Of a DNA stretch of 64,000 bases, positions 34,727 through 43,080 are shown one piece after another. Each line of letters starts with the position of its first letter. The first letter of the stretch is position 1. The stretch comes from Paucisalibacillus globulus (GTDB taxonomy: Bacteria; Bacillota; Bacilli; Bacillales; Amphibacillaceae). Under the pieces are notes generated by a model. That model was not told where the DNA came from. It made no database searches and was given only the letters and a program-made list of their open reading frames with translations. The translations under genes and the position numbers were made by a program. The DNA lies in the NCBI RefSeq assembly GCF_900184735.1, contig NZ_LT855395.1, positions 310,001-374,000 of the forward strand, in the 5' to 3' direction.

Positions 34727-37700
34727 TTAAATACTCAATAATTCCCTCACATCATCCTCACTTAACGAAGATAACATCTTCTCTCCCGGTTGGATGACTT
34801 TATCAATTAGCTCTCGTTTCTTTTGTTGTAATTCATATATTTTCTCTTCAATGGTGCCTTCTGTAATGAGACGGATTACTTGAACAACGTTCTTTTGTCC
34901 AAAACGGTGGGCTCGGCCTGTTGCTTGGTCTTCCACTGCTGGATTCCACCATAAGTCATATAGAATGACCGTATCTGCACCGGTTAGGTTTAATCCTGTT
35001 CCACCGGCTTTTAAGGAGATTAGAAAGACACTATTCTCTCCCTGATTAAAACGGTCACTCATCTCTACTCGTTCATGAGAAGGGGTTTGACCACTTAGAT
35101 AGAAATAACCAATACCCGCTTCCTTTAACTTCTCTATAATGATCTCATGCATGCTGGTAAATTGAGAGAAGATTAGCATACGCTTTCCGTTAGCAATAGC
35201 TGTTTCGACCGTTTCCATTAATAAATCTAGCTTTCCAGACTTACCTTCATAATTCTCGATAAACAGTGATGGGTGACAACAAATTTGTCGTAGACGTGTT
35301 AACCCTGCTAATATCTTCATTCGATTTTGTTGGAAGCCGCTTTCCTGGATAGATTGTGCCGCTTCTTGTTGGACCTGCCTTAAATAACCAACATATAACT
35401 CTTTTTGTTCATTTGTAAGTTCGGATACACTTACAGATTCAATCTTATCAGGTAATTCTTTTAGTACGTCCTTTTTCAAACGACGTAAAATGAATGGACC
35501 TGAAATTGATGCAATTTTTTCATGGGACAATTGCTTGAACGCTTTTTGATTGGGCATGAGTCCTGGTAGCACGACTTGGAATATGGCCCATAATTCATCT
35601 ATGGAGTTTTCAATTGGTGTACCACTTAAAGCGAATCGTCGTCCCGCCTTTATTTCACGGATAGCTTTTGACGTTTTCGTTGCATAGTTTTTAATGAATT
35701 GTGCTTCATCCAAGATTAAGGTTTGAAACGTTAGTTCACGGTATTGTTCGATATCTTGTCTTAAGGTTGCATAGGATGTAATCCACACGTTAGCATTTTT
35801 AAATAGGTTTATTTTCTCTTGACGCTCTTGTGGTGTTCCGGTCATAACCGCTACTTTTAGTGTAGGAGTGAATTTCTCAAATTCATTTTTCCAGTTATAA
35901 ACAACGGATGAAGGAACGACAATTAAATGCGGATGTTCTCCAAGCTCTGATGCTAAATATGCAATACTTTGTAAGGTTTTCCCAAGTCCCATATCATCTG
36001 CTAAGATTCCTCCGAGATGATAATGACTTAAGGATTTGAACCATTGGTATCCCGTCATTTGATAGGACCTCAACGAAGCATTCAGTATGCTTGGCAGCTC
36101 AAAATGCTGTTCTTCAGGCTCCTTTAAGTGATGCAGTAATTGTCTAAACGCCGGATCATAGTTTTTCTTGGTATCGATTAACTCGTCAATCTGTGTTCCA
36201 CGAAAAACCGGCATTTGAATTTTTCCGTCTTGGACATCACTTTTATGAATATCCATGTCTCTAAAGAAGTTATGGATGGAAGTAAACTCCTCCCCTTCTA
36301 AAGATAGCATTTCACCACTTTGCAGGCGGTAGTACCGTTTTTTCTCAATAACAGCATCTAGGATTTTATTAATTTCTGAATCATCCATCCCATCCATATC
36401 AAAACCAATTTCTAGTAAATTACTAGAGGTTTCCATTCTCACACTGGTTCTTGGTATTGGTTCATTCTCGATGATAAACCCACGAACTTCCGATGTTAAG
36501 AACAGTTCTACATACTCATCCATTACTGGTAAGACCTTGTATAGGAAATCATACAATTCTTCTTCATCCGCATCGATAAATAATTCACGACCATTATAAT
36601 GGAAGTTAGCATATTCAATTAACTGCATGATTTGTTTTTCTTTGTCTACATCTCGAATGATGATGACGTCATGATCCTCACGACTTCCGAATGGATCAAT
36701 AATATGATTACCATAATGGTATTCCAGCTTACCGGTTATCCACTCTTCCTTCGCCTCTAAATACAGCTTCGCTCGTAAGGGAACTTGAATGATTTCAGAT
36801 GAAACTTTTTCGGAAATCTCCACCTCTCCAACTTTCTTTAGAGACGGGAGTACTTCTGATAAAAACGCATCCGCTTGTTTTTTAGAGATTGGAAGCTGTT
36901 GATCGATTTTCCCGAACTGGCTAACAAGCTCTAAAATCGGTATTTGTTCTTTTAATGGGAAATAGAACAATCCATTATAGAAAAGCATTTCATAGTTGCT
37001 GAAATACACACTGTCTTCTACTTCATGCATCGTTAAAAGCAAATCATCCCGTTCATTTTTGTTTAATGCAAAGTGGAAAGGAAGCTTCCCTTTTTCAATA
37101 GAAACATTTGAATACGACTTGGAGTTTGCCTCCACCACTAAATCACGTTGAATTAACTTCTCCAGTAGTTGCTCTGCAATTAATGGAGGAACGACAATCG
37201 ACCGTTTATCACTTACATTGCCACGATAATGATAGACATGATAACCATCATATATTTTTTCATTCTTTTGGATAGAGCCTAGAAGTTCAAATATTTCTCG
37301 GTCTTCTGGCAGTAAGAAGTGCTGACTGGGTGCATAAGCAAACAATTTGGTAAAGAAATGCTCGTTACCATTTAATACATCCCGCAAAAACTCATGAACA
37401 TCTTTCACTACATAATCACGGTTTACTCCTGCTTTCAATTCAATTAATAGATTTCTGTCATAGGACCACTTCACAATATATTCCACATGAAGAGGTGCTT
37501 TTTCCGGCAAAATATCTGACATCTCTGCCGGCTGCCCAACATTACTAAGTGCTCGGATAAATCGATTGGTCATTTCATAATCATAATTGGAGTAAGACAA
37601 TTCCTGTGGCGTTTCTTTATTGGCAATGCCAATTAACGTAGCAGCAATATGTTTACATGACCCGTAAGAATCAAAAGCTGGGCAGTCACAATATGTATCA

Positions 37701-37897
37701 ACCGAACCTTTTTCATAGTCCTTCATATTGATCTCAACAAAGTAATCCTCTGATCCTTGTACCGTTGCCGTCCAAACATTGTAGTTGATGTCATAGGATA
37801 AATCAGTTACAAGACCTTTATTATAATATTCTAATCCACGCTTATAGATTAATGATGGGAATAGCCTTTGGATATCAATCTCACTTAGTTTTTTCAA
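34727..37897 (-). CDS. SNF2-family helicase with N-terminal SWIM zinc finger
   Basis: A 1056-residue protein of the bacterial SNF2/RapA-like group (YwqA type). A SWIM zinc finger lies at about 70-83 (CDC ... SCKH), a long middle region of unknown fold follows (about 100-590), then the two-lobed ATPase: Q/Walker A LADDMGLGKTLQS (about 632-644), Walker B DEAQ (about 730-733, Gln for the usual His), SGTPIEN, and motifs V-VI LSLKAGGTGLNL and TGRAHRFGQ. It is expected to translocate on double-stranded DNA and remodel protein-DNA complexes; its cellular job in bacilli is unsettled. Monocistronic. Confidence 0.92.
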   Translation of the reverse strand: MKKLSEIDIQRLFPSLIYKRGLEYYNKGLVTDLSYDINYNVWTATVQGSEDYFVEINMKDYEKGSVDTYCDCPAFDSYGSCKHIAATLIGIANKETPQELSYSNYDYEMTNRFIRALSNVGQPAEMSDILPEKAPLHVEYIVKWSYDRNLLIELKAGVNRDYVVKDVHEFLRDVLNGNEHFFTKLFAYAPSQHFLLPEDREIFELLGSIQKNEKIYDGYHVYHYRGNVSDKRSIVVPPLIAEQLLEKLIQRDLVVEANSKSYSNVSIEKGKLPFHFALNKNERDDLLLTMHEVEDSVYFSNYEMLFYNGLFYFPLKEQIPILELVSQFGKIDQQLPISKKQADAFLSEVLPSLKKVGEVEISEKVSSEIIQVPLRAKLYLEAKEEWITGKLEYHYGNHIIDPFGSREDHDVIIIRDVDKEKQIMQLIEYANFHYNGRELFIDADEEELYDFLYKVLPVMDEYVELFLTSEVRGFIIENEPIPRTSVRMETSSNLLEIGFDMDGMDDSEINKILDAVIEKKRYYRLQSGEMLSLEGEEFTSIHNFFRDMDIHKSDVQDGKIQMPVFRGTQIDELIDTKKNYDPAFRQLLHHLKEPEEQHFELPSILNASLRSYQMTGYQWFKSLSHYHLGGILADDMGLGKTLQSIAYLASELGEHPHLIVVPSSVVYNWKNEFEKFTPTLKVAVMTGTPQERQEKINLFKNANVWITSYATLRQDIEQYRELTFQTLILDEAQFIKNYATKTSKAIREIKAGRRFALSGTPIENSIDELWAIFQVVLPGLMPNQKAFKQLSHEKIASISGPFILRRLKKDVLKELPDKIESVSVSELTNEQKELYVGYLRQVQQEAAQSIQESGFQQNRMKILAGLTRLRQICCHPSLFIENYEGKSGKLDLLMETVETAIANGKRMLIFSQFTSMHEIIIEKLKEAGIGYFYLSGQTPSHERVEMSDRFNQGENSVFLISLKAGGTGLNLTGADTVILYDLWWNPAVEDQATGRAHRFGQKNVVQVIRLITEGTIEEKIYELQQKKRELIDKVIQPGEKMLSSLSEDDVRELLSI

Positions 37898-38222
37898 AAT
37901 CTATTAACCTGCCTTTTACGAACACAATTATATACTTATTGTATAAGAGATTTGGATAAATTTAAATTGATTCGTTTCTATTCTTATAGGATAGGAAAAG
38001 CAAAGATAGAATATACCTTTTTGATAAGAAAAACTCGGCATCACCTCGTACTGTTCCGAAGCAACTACTTATATTGCAATGTGATTTGTTTCTCCCCCGA
38101 GTCTACTCCATGCAGCTTTGCGAGGAGATTTACTTCCTCGAATATGCTAAAGTACGACGAGCACATCCTGTGTTAGTTTTTTCTTATGCCGCGGGAAAGA
38201 TTGTTATACTTTCCTGTCTGCG
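37898..38222. other. Intergenic region between helicase and MFS genes
   Basis: About 325 bp upstream of the helicase and downstream of the MFS gene. Short open frames exist, but none has a ribosome binding site or a recognisable product. The palindromic GAGGAGATTTACTTCCTC near 38117 is the only small structure noted. The helicase promoter should lie here. Confidence 0.4.
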
Positions 38223-38259
38223 AAAAAAAACGAAGCAACCACTTAAATTGCTTCGTTTT
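38223..38259 (-). terminator. Terminator of the second MFS gene
   Basis: On the minus strand ACGAAGCAA pairs with TTGCTTCGT and is followed by TTTTTTTT. The stem starts at the stop codon. Confidence 0.9.
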
Positions 38260-39454
38260 AATGACTAGCTTCCAGTTTTCTCGCTCTCATTACTAGAAAA
38301 ATATAGACCAGCATAGATATGAGTATGGAGAAAGCTCCTGTTGCATAAATCGTACTGTAATTAAATAGAAAAGCAATTTGACCAAATATGATCGCGCCCA
38401 ACCCAATTCCAAGATCAAAGAAGGAAAAGAAGGTAGCATTAGCCATCCCCTTACGATTGCCAGCCGCTTTCTCCACTGCCCATGCTTGTAAGGCTGGTTG
38501 AACAGTTCCAAATCCAAATCCATATAATCCTGCCGCAACTAGTAAAATAAACGTAGTTGGTAACCATGCTAATAGAATCATAGCAATAAGAATCATAATG
38601 GTTCCTGGTAAGAATACATACAGATGCCCTTTTTTATCATAAATTTTACCTGCAAAGGTTCGAGAGATTAATAGTAAAGCTGCATATACAAGAAAGTATG
38701 CTTCAATGCCAGCAACATTTCGTTCTATGGCATGTAAAGGCAAAAATGTTGCAATTCCTCCAAATGTAAACGTGATAAATAAAACTAGAATAGAAGGTTG
38801 TATTGCCGTCTTCTCAAAGATATCAAATCTTGGTGTAGCAGCTTTTTCTGGTATCTCTTCAACTTTTTTGTAACGAACTTTGGCCGAAAGAAGGAAAGCT
38901 ACTAAACCAAAGGCTGCACAAATTAAAAATAAAGACATAAAGGATATTTTCCCTACCAATGCAAGGCCAAGTCCTGGTCCAAAGGCAAGTGCGATATTCC
39001 CGGATAGTCCGAAGTAACCAAATCCTTCACCACGTCGGCTAGTGGGAATAATATCCGTTGCGATCGTACCCGTTGCCGTTGTTGATAAGCCCCAGCCCAC
39101 ACCTTGCAGAACTCTCACGATTAACAGAATAGCTATACTACCTATAAATGCAAAGGAACCAACCGAAACAACAAAAATAGCTAAACCAGTCATGTACACA
39201 AATTGGCGTCCTTTAGATTCTAATGCATGCCCCGCATATGGTCGTAATACAAGCGCTGAAAAAGTGAAAATCCCAACAATAACACCAATTAACTGATCAC
39301 TACCACCTAATTCTTTCACGAATAAAGGTAAGGTTGGTAAGGTCATTTGAAATCCAAAAAAGATAAAAAAATTAGCCAGACATATTAAAATAAAGTCCCG
39401 CGTCCATATTTTTTCTTTTATTACTTCTTGTTGTGCTTCAGCATGTGCCCCCAT
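38258..39454 (-). CDS. MFS transporter (second)
   Basis: Major facilitator of 398 residues with 12 predicted helices. Helix 1 begins DFILICLANFFIFFGFQMTLPTLPLFV, and the short loop 8-9 (FAGKIYDKKGHL) and loop 2-3 (YAGHALESKGRQ) carry degenerate motif A. VLQGVGWGLSTTATGTIATDIIP is a typical helix 4-5 region. It resembles YwoG/YfcJ-type exporters of unknown substrate. The ATG at 39454 follows GAAGGGAGAT. It has its own terminator. Confidence 0.88.
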   Translation of the reverse strand: MGAHAEAQQEVIKEKIWTRDFILICLANFFIFFGFQMTLPTLPLFVKELGGSDQLIGVIVGIFTFSALVLRPYAGHALESKGRQFVYMTGLAIFVVSVGSFAFIGSIAILLIVRVLQGVGWGLSTTATGTIATDIIPTSRRGEGFGYFGLSGNIALAFGPGLGLALVGKISFMSLFLICAAFGLVAFLLSAKVRYKKVEEIPEKAATPRFDIFEKTAIQPSILVLFITFTFGGIATFLPLHAIERNVAGIEAYFLVYAALLLISRTFAGKIYDKKGHLYVFLPGTIMILIAMILLAWLPTTFILLVAAGLYGFGFGTVQPALQAWAVEKAAGNRKGMANATFFSFFDLGIGLGAIIFGQIAFLFNYSTIYATGAFSILISMLVYIFLVMRARKLEASH

Positions 39455-39664
39455 AGTTATCTCCCTTCTTTCGATACTCGAAACATATTATACAGGAGTC
39501 TTATTGGAAATGGAATGGTAGACGAGTAATAATTTTATTGACCAAGTTCTACGTTGTAACCTCTCCTTAATAAACTTGGAAAAATGCCATTTAGTAGCAT
39601 CTCTCAAAACCTCTTCAGTGTCTACCTTCAATTGGAGAGGAGTGGTACAATATGTTTTATAAAT

Positions 39665-39694
39665 GAAAAAGAGTCCAGCTGCAACTGGACTCTT
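39665..39694 (-). terminator. Terminator of the 39.8-kb small toxin transcript
   Basis: On the minus strand AAGAGTCCAG-N6-CTGGACTCTT is followed by TTTTCAT. It lies about 70 bp beyond the small toxin stop codon and no other minus-strand gene precedes it, so it defines a transcript of roughly 240 nt. A 10-bp inverted repeat (CAATTGGAGA / TCTCCAATTG, near 39632 and 39740) surrounds it. Confidence 0.85.
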
Positions 39695-39763
39695 GACAAG
39701 TGGTTCCTTTAGGGTTCTGCGATTAAGGGTAAAATAGGTTCTCCAATTGAGTGGAGCTATTTA

Positions 39764-39865
39764 TTAATTTTTATTTATCATGGTTAATACCAAGGCAATA
39801 AGAGTAAGTAACAAAGTACCAAAGTTTCCTAGTACTATCATGACTTCATACATCCTCAGTGGCAT
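39764..39865 (-). CDS. Putative type I toxin, BsrG/TxpA-like (33 aa)
   Basis: A tiny gene encoding a single-helix hydrophobic peptide. From the ATG at 39865 it reads MPLRMYEVMIVLGNFGTL and then TLIALVLTMINKN; a second ATG at 39853 gives a 29-residue form. The YEVMIVLGNFG opening followed by an uncharged helix and a short polar tail is the pattern of BsrG (YESLMIMINFG) and TxpA family membrane toxins, also annotated as putative holin-like toxins. GGAGGTG precedes the gene (2 nt from the first ATG, 14 from the second). The transcript has a strong terminator and an extended -10 promoter with an SOS-box-like sequence. An antisense RNA antitoxin is expected but I could not locate its promoter. Confidence 0.75.
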   Translation of the reverse strand: MPLRMYEVMIVLGNFGTLLLTLIALVLTMINKN

Positions 39866-39918
39866 CACCTCCAATGAAAGCTTTGCTAACCCCTAAACTG
39901 AACATTATCTTGTTCCCA

Positions 39919-39968
39919 ATCATAGCATAGCTTTGCCAGGAATACGAACATATATTCCTATTTTGATT
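39919..39968 (-). promoter_or_regulatory. Promoter of the small toxin with SOS-box-like operator
   Basis: Minus strand: extended -10 TGCTATGAT (TATGAT at 39919-39924) with the -35 zone overlapped by GGAATATATGTTCG (39945-39958), a 12/14 match to the Bacillus LexA box CGAACATATGTTCG. The block CAAAATAGGAATATATGTTCG recurs almost identically upstream of the regulator gene at 46296. Confidence 0.62.
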
Positions 39969-40139
39969 TATTTCTTGTTACCCTATTAATTCATTGATTC
40001 CTTGTTAGATGGTTTCCATAATCATTTTCATTATTGCTAATTAAGAAAGAACTTTTCTCAATTGCGAAGATCATTAATCCTGAAAGTACTTTCAATTGGA
40101 TACTAGTTATATTAGGTTACCGATGGATTCTCTTCAAAA

Positions 40140-40409
40140 TTAATCTACCTTATCCTGATTGATTTGCTTTATTGTCTCATGAACACTTCTTGTACCACTA
40201 TATAATCCACTTGCGGATAATCCTAACATTATTCCCATTATAATTCCTCTTTTTAAATCAGTAGGTCCTGCATAAATCATTCCAAGTAAAACTCCAAAAA
40301 TTATAGACAAGATGGAACTATATTTTTTTGGAATCCCTACTTGTTTAATTACTTCTACAAGACCAGAAATAAGAGGCACTAAAGTGATTTCATAAATCGA
40401 AATTTCCAT
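40140..40409 (-). CDS. Small holin-like membrane protein
   Basis: About 89 residues. Start placed at the ATG at 40407-40409 (MEISIYEITLVPLISGLVEV) after AAAGGGGAAGAG; an upstream in-frame ATG near 40562 would begin in a terminator hairpin. Two or three membrane helices (about 8-22, 30-48, 55-75) flanked by VIKQVGIPKKYSSILS and GPTDLKRG, ending in a charged tail. The layout resembles small phage holins of the Listeria A118/Hol44 kind, which open the membrane to cell-wall enzymes. Context with a peptidoglycan-binding protein and a phage-type regulator supports this, but the family call is by pattern only. Confidence 0.6.
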   Translation of the reverse strand: MEISIYEITLVPLISGLVEVIKQVGIPKKYSSILSIIFGVLLGMIYAGPTDLKRGIIMGIMLGLSASGLYSGTRSVHETIKQINQDKVD

Positions 40410-40507
40410 TTTCTCTTCCCCTTTGAATATTTGGTTTAGGAATATTATATTAGGCATTAAAATTGCAAAAGTATTGAAATAGTAATGTGAAAATAGTGTA
40501 TTTGATA

Positions 40508-40557
40508 AAAAAAGACCCTTAGATGGAACTAAATTCATCCATAAGAGGGCCTTTTCA
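40508..40557 (-). terminator. Terminator upstream of the holin-like gene
   Basis: On the minus strand CCCTCTTATGGA pairs with TCCATCTAAGGG (internal mismatch) and is followed by TCTTTTTTT. It probably ends the transcript from the 40940-41467 gene, so the holin-like gene needs its own promoter or readthrough. Confidence 0.72.
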
Positions 40558-40562
40558 ATCAA

Positions 40563-40939
40563 AACTTATAATTAATTCATTTATGTTCATTAGACCAATC
40601 ATATATTTGGAGCAGAAAACAATGTTACCTGGGTCTATTCATACATATTAATCGTTGAATATCCACACTAACCTGACGAGCGATAATATTCACTAACTTT
40701 TCGCTTGATGTTTTTCCATTCGTATTACCACTTTACATATTGCGATTAGATATATAACTAAAATTCATTTCAATATGGCTTATCATAACCATTGAAGTTA
40801 GAAAAGAAGTTGTAAGTACCTTCAACAATGTTTTAATTGATCGAAGCTTAATCCTATTTTGCTTTAAATCAAAGTAAAAAGGACAATCTTATAGATGATC
40901 CAAATCTTCATAACGAAATCCCTAAACAAAAATAAATTA
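40563..40939. other. Intergenic region between holin-like and 175-aa genes
   Basis: About 375 bp. A short minus-strand frame near 40630-40735 (SGNTNGKTSSEKLVNIIARQ and onward) looks protein-like but has no start codon or ribosome binding site; it may be the remnant of a decayed gene. I can support nothing else here. Confidence 0.4.
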
Positions 40940-41467
40940 CTAATTACTTAAATAAGTTCTTAGTTCCTCATAGGTCCTCTCGAGTGTTGCTTCATCTAAC
41001 TTATTAGCTTTCATTTTTTCATATACTACTTTAACTATTTCTTGGATACCTTCTAGTTTTTCTTTAGCAACAGTATCATCTTTCAATTCTAAAAAATGTG
41101 TAGCATATTCATTGGCTGCTGTAACGATATGATGCTCATAAGTGTATTTATCCGTAGCTTCAACTAATTCTTGGTTCTCACGATTCAGCAACTTAATAAA
41201 ATCTGAAATAAAATCTTCTGCTTTAGCATACTCAGGGGCTACCAAAATGTTTGGATTGTTCTTTGCCAATTCATCTATTTCTGCTTGTCTGTTAACACCA
41301 TCAGTTTTTCCATTAGAAACTGGAGTTTCTTTCTCAGCTTTTTGTTGTTGAGAGATATCGTGATTGGCTGCATATGCTTGTTTATCACTATAATGACTTT
41401 CATTCAAGAGGAATATAATAATTACACCTAGAACAACTACTCCAATAATCCCGTTGATTTTTTTCAT
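40940..41467 (-). CDS. Membrane-anchored exported protein of unknown function (175 aa)
   Basis: Not recognised. The N-terminus is one hydrophobic helix (GIIGVVVLGVIIIFLLNES) that would act as a signal anchor, followed by a low-complexity linker (QQQKAEKETPVSNGKTD) and a charged, probably all-helical external domain (about 60-175) rich in Glu and Lys. There is no lipobox. The ATG at 41467 is preceded by AAGGAG. In its position between the two leaderless proteins and the holin-like gene it could be an immunity or anchoring factor, which is only a guess. Confidence 0.65.
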   Translation of the reverse strand: MKKINGIIGVVVLGVIIIFLLNESHYSDKQAYAANHDISQQQKAEKETPVSNGKTDGVNRQAEIDELAKNNPNILVAPEYAKAEDFISDFIKLLNRENQELVEATDKYTYEHHIVTAANEYATHFLELKDDTVAKEKLEGIQEIVKVVYEKMKANKLDEATLERTYEELRTYLSN

Positions 41468-41669
41468 AATTTGCTCCTTTTCCTTTTCTTCTCACTTAAT
41501 CATAGCAATTTAATTAAATTTGTACAACAATTAAATCGGACATTTCTGAATTGTTATTTAATTTTTCGTCAGTTAAATTTAGCGATGGCTACCACTAAAT
41601 TGCATTATTTTGGAATAGTCATCTTGAAATTTAAAAAGGACACCTATTAAGGTATCCTTCTTAAGTAAC

Positions 41670-42215
41670 TTATGGCATTTTGGATGAATAAATAGTAGGT
41701 CTTGTTGGATATCCGAATAGAACATCAGTGTCACACCACAAATCGGATTGTTCATTCCAAATACCGTTCTTGTAATAACCTTCAATGTGTAGTCTGTCTG
41801 GGTATGTGTAACCTGCATTAGAAGCGCCACTTGTTGCAATTAGTCCTCCTGAACTTCCATAAGTAGCGTCAAATGAAGTTGCACTAGCCCCTTTATAAAT
41901 CCTTGCTCTCATACCGCTACGAACCTGAAAAACATATTGAGTATTTCCGTTTTTCCCAATTCGCTTATAATATGCATGGTAAGGCGAATAAGCATCAGCA
42001 CATTGGCCATGATCGTCATAAGAAATTTGTCCGCTTCGGTATTGTCTCCAATCTGCATTATAATACCAAATGTCATAAGTGAAATTCCCATCAATATCAC
42101 CACGACTCACAAATACTTCGTCAGGTACGATAATGCCAGCTTCTCTATTTCCGTTATAATCTGCCACATAAATTGTTCTTCCTGTTCTGTTAACTTTAAA
42201 AACTGGTTGAGCCAT
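41670..42215 (-). CDS. Leaderless unknown protein (181 aa)
   Basis: Not recognised. Start placed at the ATG at 42213-42215 (MAQPVFKVNRTGRTIYVADY) 7 nt after GGGGGG; an upstream in-frame start lacks a ribosome binding site. The protein has no signal peptide or membrane helix, yet its composition is that of an extracellular protein: very rich in Tyr, Gly, Asn and Ser, with few Lys/Glu clusters (WYYNADWRQYRSGQISYDDH, SGGLIATSGASNAGYTYPDR) and only two Cys. It ends TIYSSKMP. Beta-rich fold likely. The neighbouring DUF1906 protein is also leaderless, so both may leave the cell through a holin or by lysis. Confidence 0.65.
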   Translation of the reverse strand: MAQPVFKVNRTGRTIYVADYNGNREAGIIVPDEVFVSRGDIDGNFTYDIWYYNADWRQYRSGQISYDDHGQCADAYSPYHAYYKRIGKNGNTQYVFQVRSGMRARIYKGASATSFDATYGSSGGLIATSGASNAGYTYPDRLHIEGYYKNGIWNEQSDLWCDTDVLFGYPTRPTIYSSKMP

Positions 42216-42541
42216 ATTTACACCCCCCTTTCTTAATTTTGAAAGTATTGTACCCACTATGGATATTCATAATAGGTTTAATTAAATGGTAACTGATAGT
42301 GTTGTGTTTTTTGTTACCCAAAAGGTATTAAAAAGCTGTACATAACTATCCCCTCCTGAAACTTATTAATTTAGTCTATAAATTTCTGTTGACTAGTTGT
42401 AGGTTTATATTAAACTAGAACTAGTTCTGAAAAGTTCAAAAAAAATTTAAAGAAACTACTATATAGCTACAAAAATGCAACAAAATACTCGCATTACTCG
42501 ATATTTAGGTCAAGTTTTTTTATTAAATAAGGAGTGTTTAT

Positions 42542-43048
42542 ATGGTTGTAGAATTTGAAGTTAATTTAGAAGATCTTAAGGCTTTACAAAGGATTTCATT
42601 AAGAACAACTAATTTTCATAAAAGGAATAGAATATTGAACGGATTTTTCGGTGCAATATTAGCATTTATTCTTTCGTTTTCTTTTGGATTTGGTACTATT
42701 GTTTCCCTCTTAGCTTCCATTCTCTATTTTATTTTTGGAAGCATTTTATATAATGTGGGATTAATATACCAAACAGAAAGGCTAGCTAGAAAGAACGATT
42801 CGCTTACAGTAGGAGATTGTAAATTATATATTTCAGAAGAAGGTTTCAGGGCAGAGTTTAAAAGAACAACACAACATTCTACTTGGTCAGAAGTTAAAAA
42901 AGTATATGAGGATGAAAAGAGATACTTTATATATTTATCTGATTTACAAGCAGTGATAATTAAGAAAGAGTCAAAAAACACATCTAAAGATGAATTAATT
43001 AATTTCAATAAGTTAATTTCTGGATACATAAAAGAGAAAGAGGTGTAG
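42542..43048 (+). CDS. YcxB-like membrane protein
   Basis: A 168-residue protein of the YcxB-like family. An N-terminal soluble strand region (VEFEVNLEDLKALQRISLR) is followed by two adjacent helices (about 33-50 and 54-75) and a C-terminal YcxB-like domain (ISEEGFRAEFKRTTQHSTWSEVKKVYEDEKRYFIYL). Function unknown. It is the only plus-strand gene in the 39.7-46.1 kb region and shares a bidirectional terminator with the DUF1906 gene. ATG at 42542 follows AAGGAG. Confidence 0.82.
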   Translation: MVVEFEVNLEDLKALQRISLRTTNFHKRNRILNGFFGAILAFILSFSFGFGTIVSLLASILYFIFGSILYNVGLIYQTERLARKNDSLTVGDCKLYISEEGFRAEFKRTTQHSTWSEVKKVYEDEKRYFIYLSDLQAVIIKKESKNTSKDELINFNKLISGYIKEKEV

Positions 43049-43080
43049 AAAGTAACTTCCTACACCTCTTTCTCTTTTAT
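43030..43080. terminator. Bidirectional terminator between YcxB-like and DUF1906 genes
   Basis: AAAAGAGAAAGAGGTGTAG pairs with CTACACCTCTTTCTCTTTTA around an 11-nt loop; both strands end in T-rich tails. It overlaps the 3' ends of both convergent genes. Confidence 0.9.

Noticed and set aside
37952-38268. Two short plus-strand frames between the helicase and MFS genes
   Set aside because: No ribosome binding site, low-complexity content, and they run into the MFS terminator.
40410-40562. N-terminal extension of the holin-like gene
   Set aside because: It would start within a terminator hairpin and places a ribosome binding site inside the gene; the ATG at 40409 is better.
41579-41839. Minus-strand 86-codon frame overlapping the 181-aa gene
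   Set aside because: Out-of-frame shadow of the 181-aa gene with no ribosome binding site.
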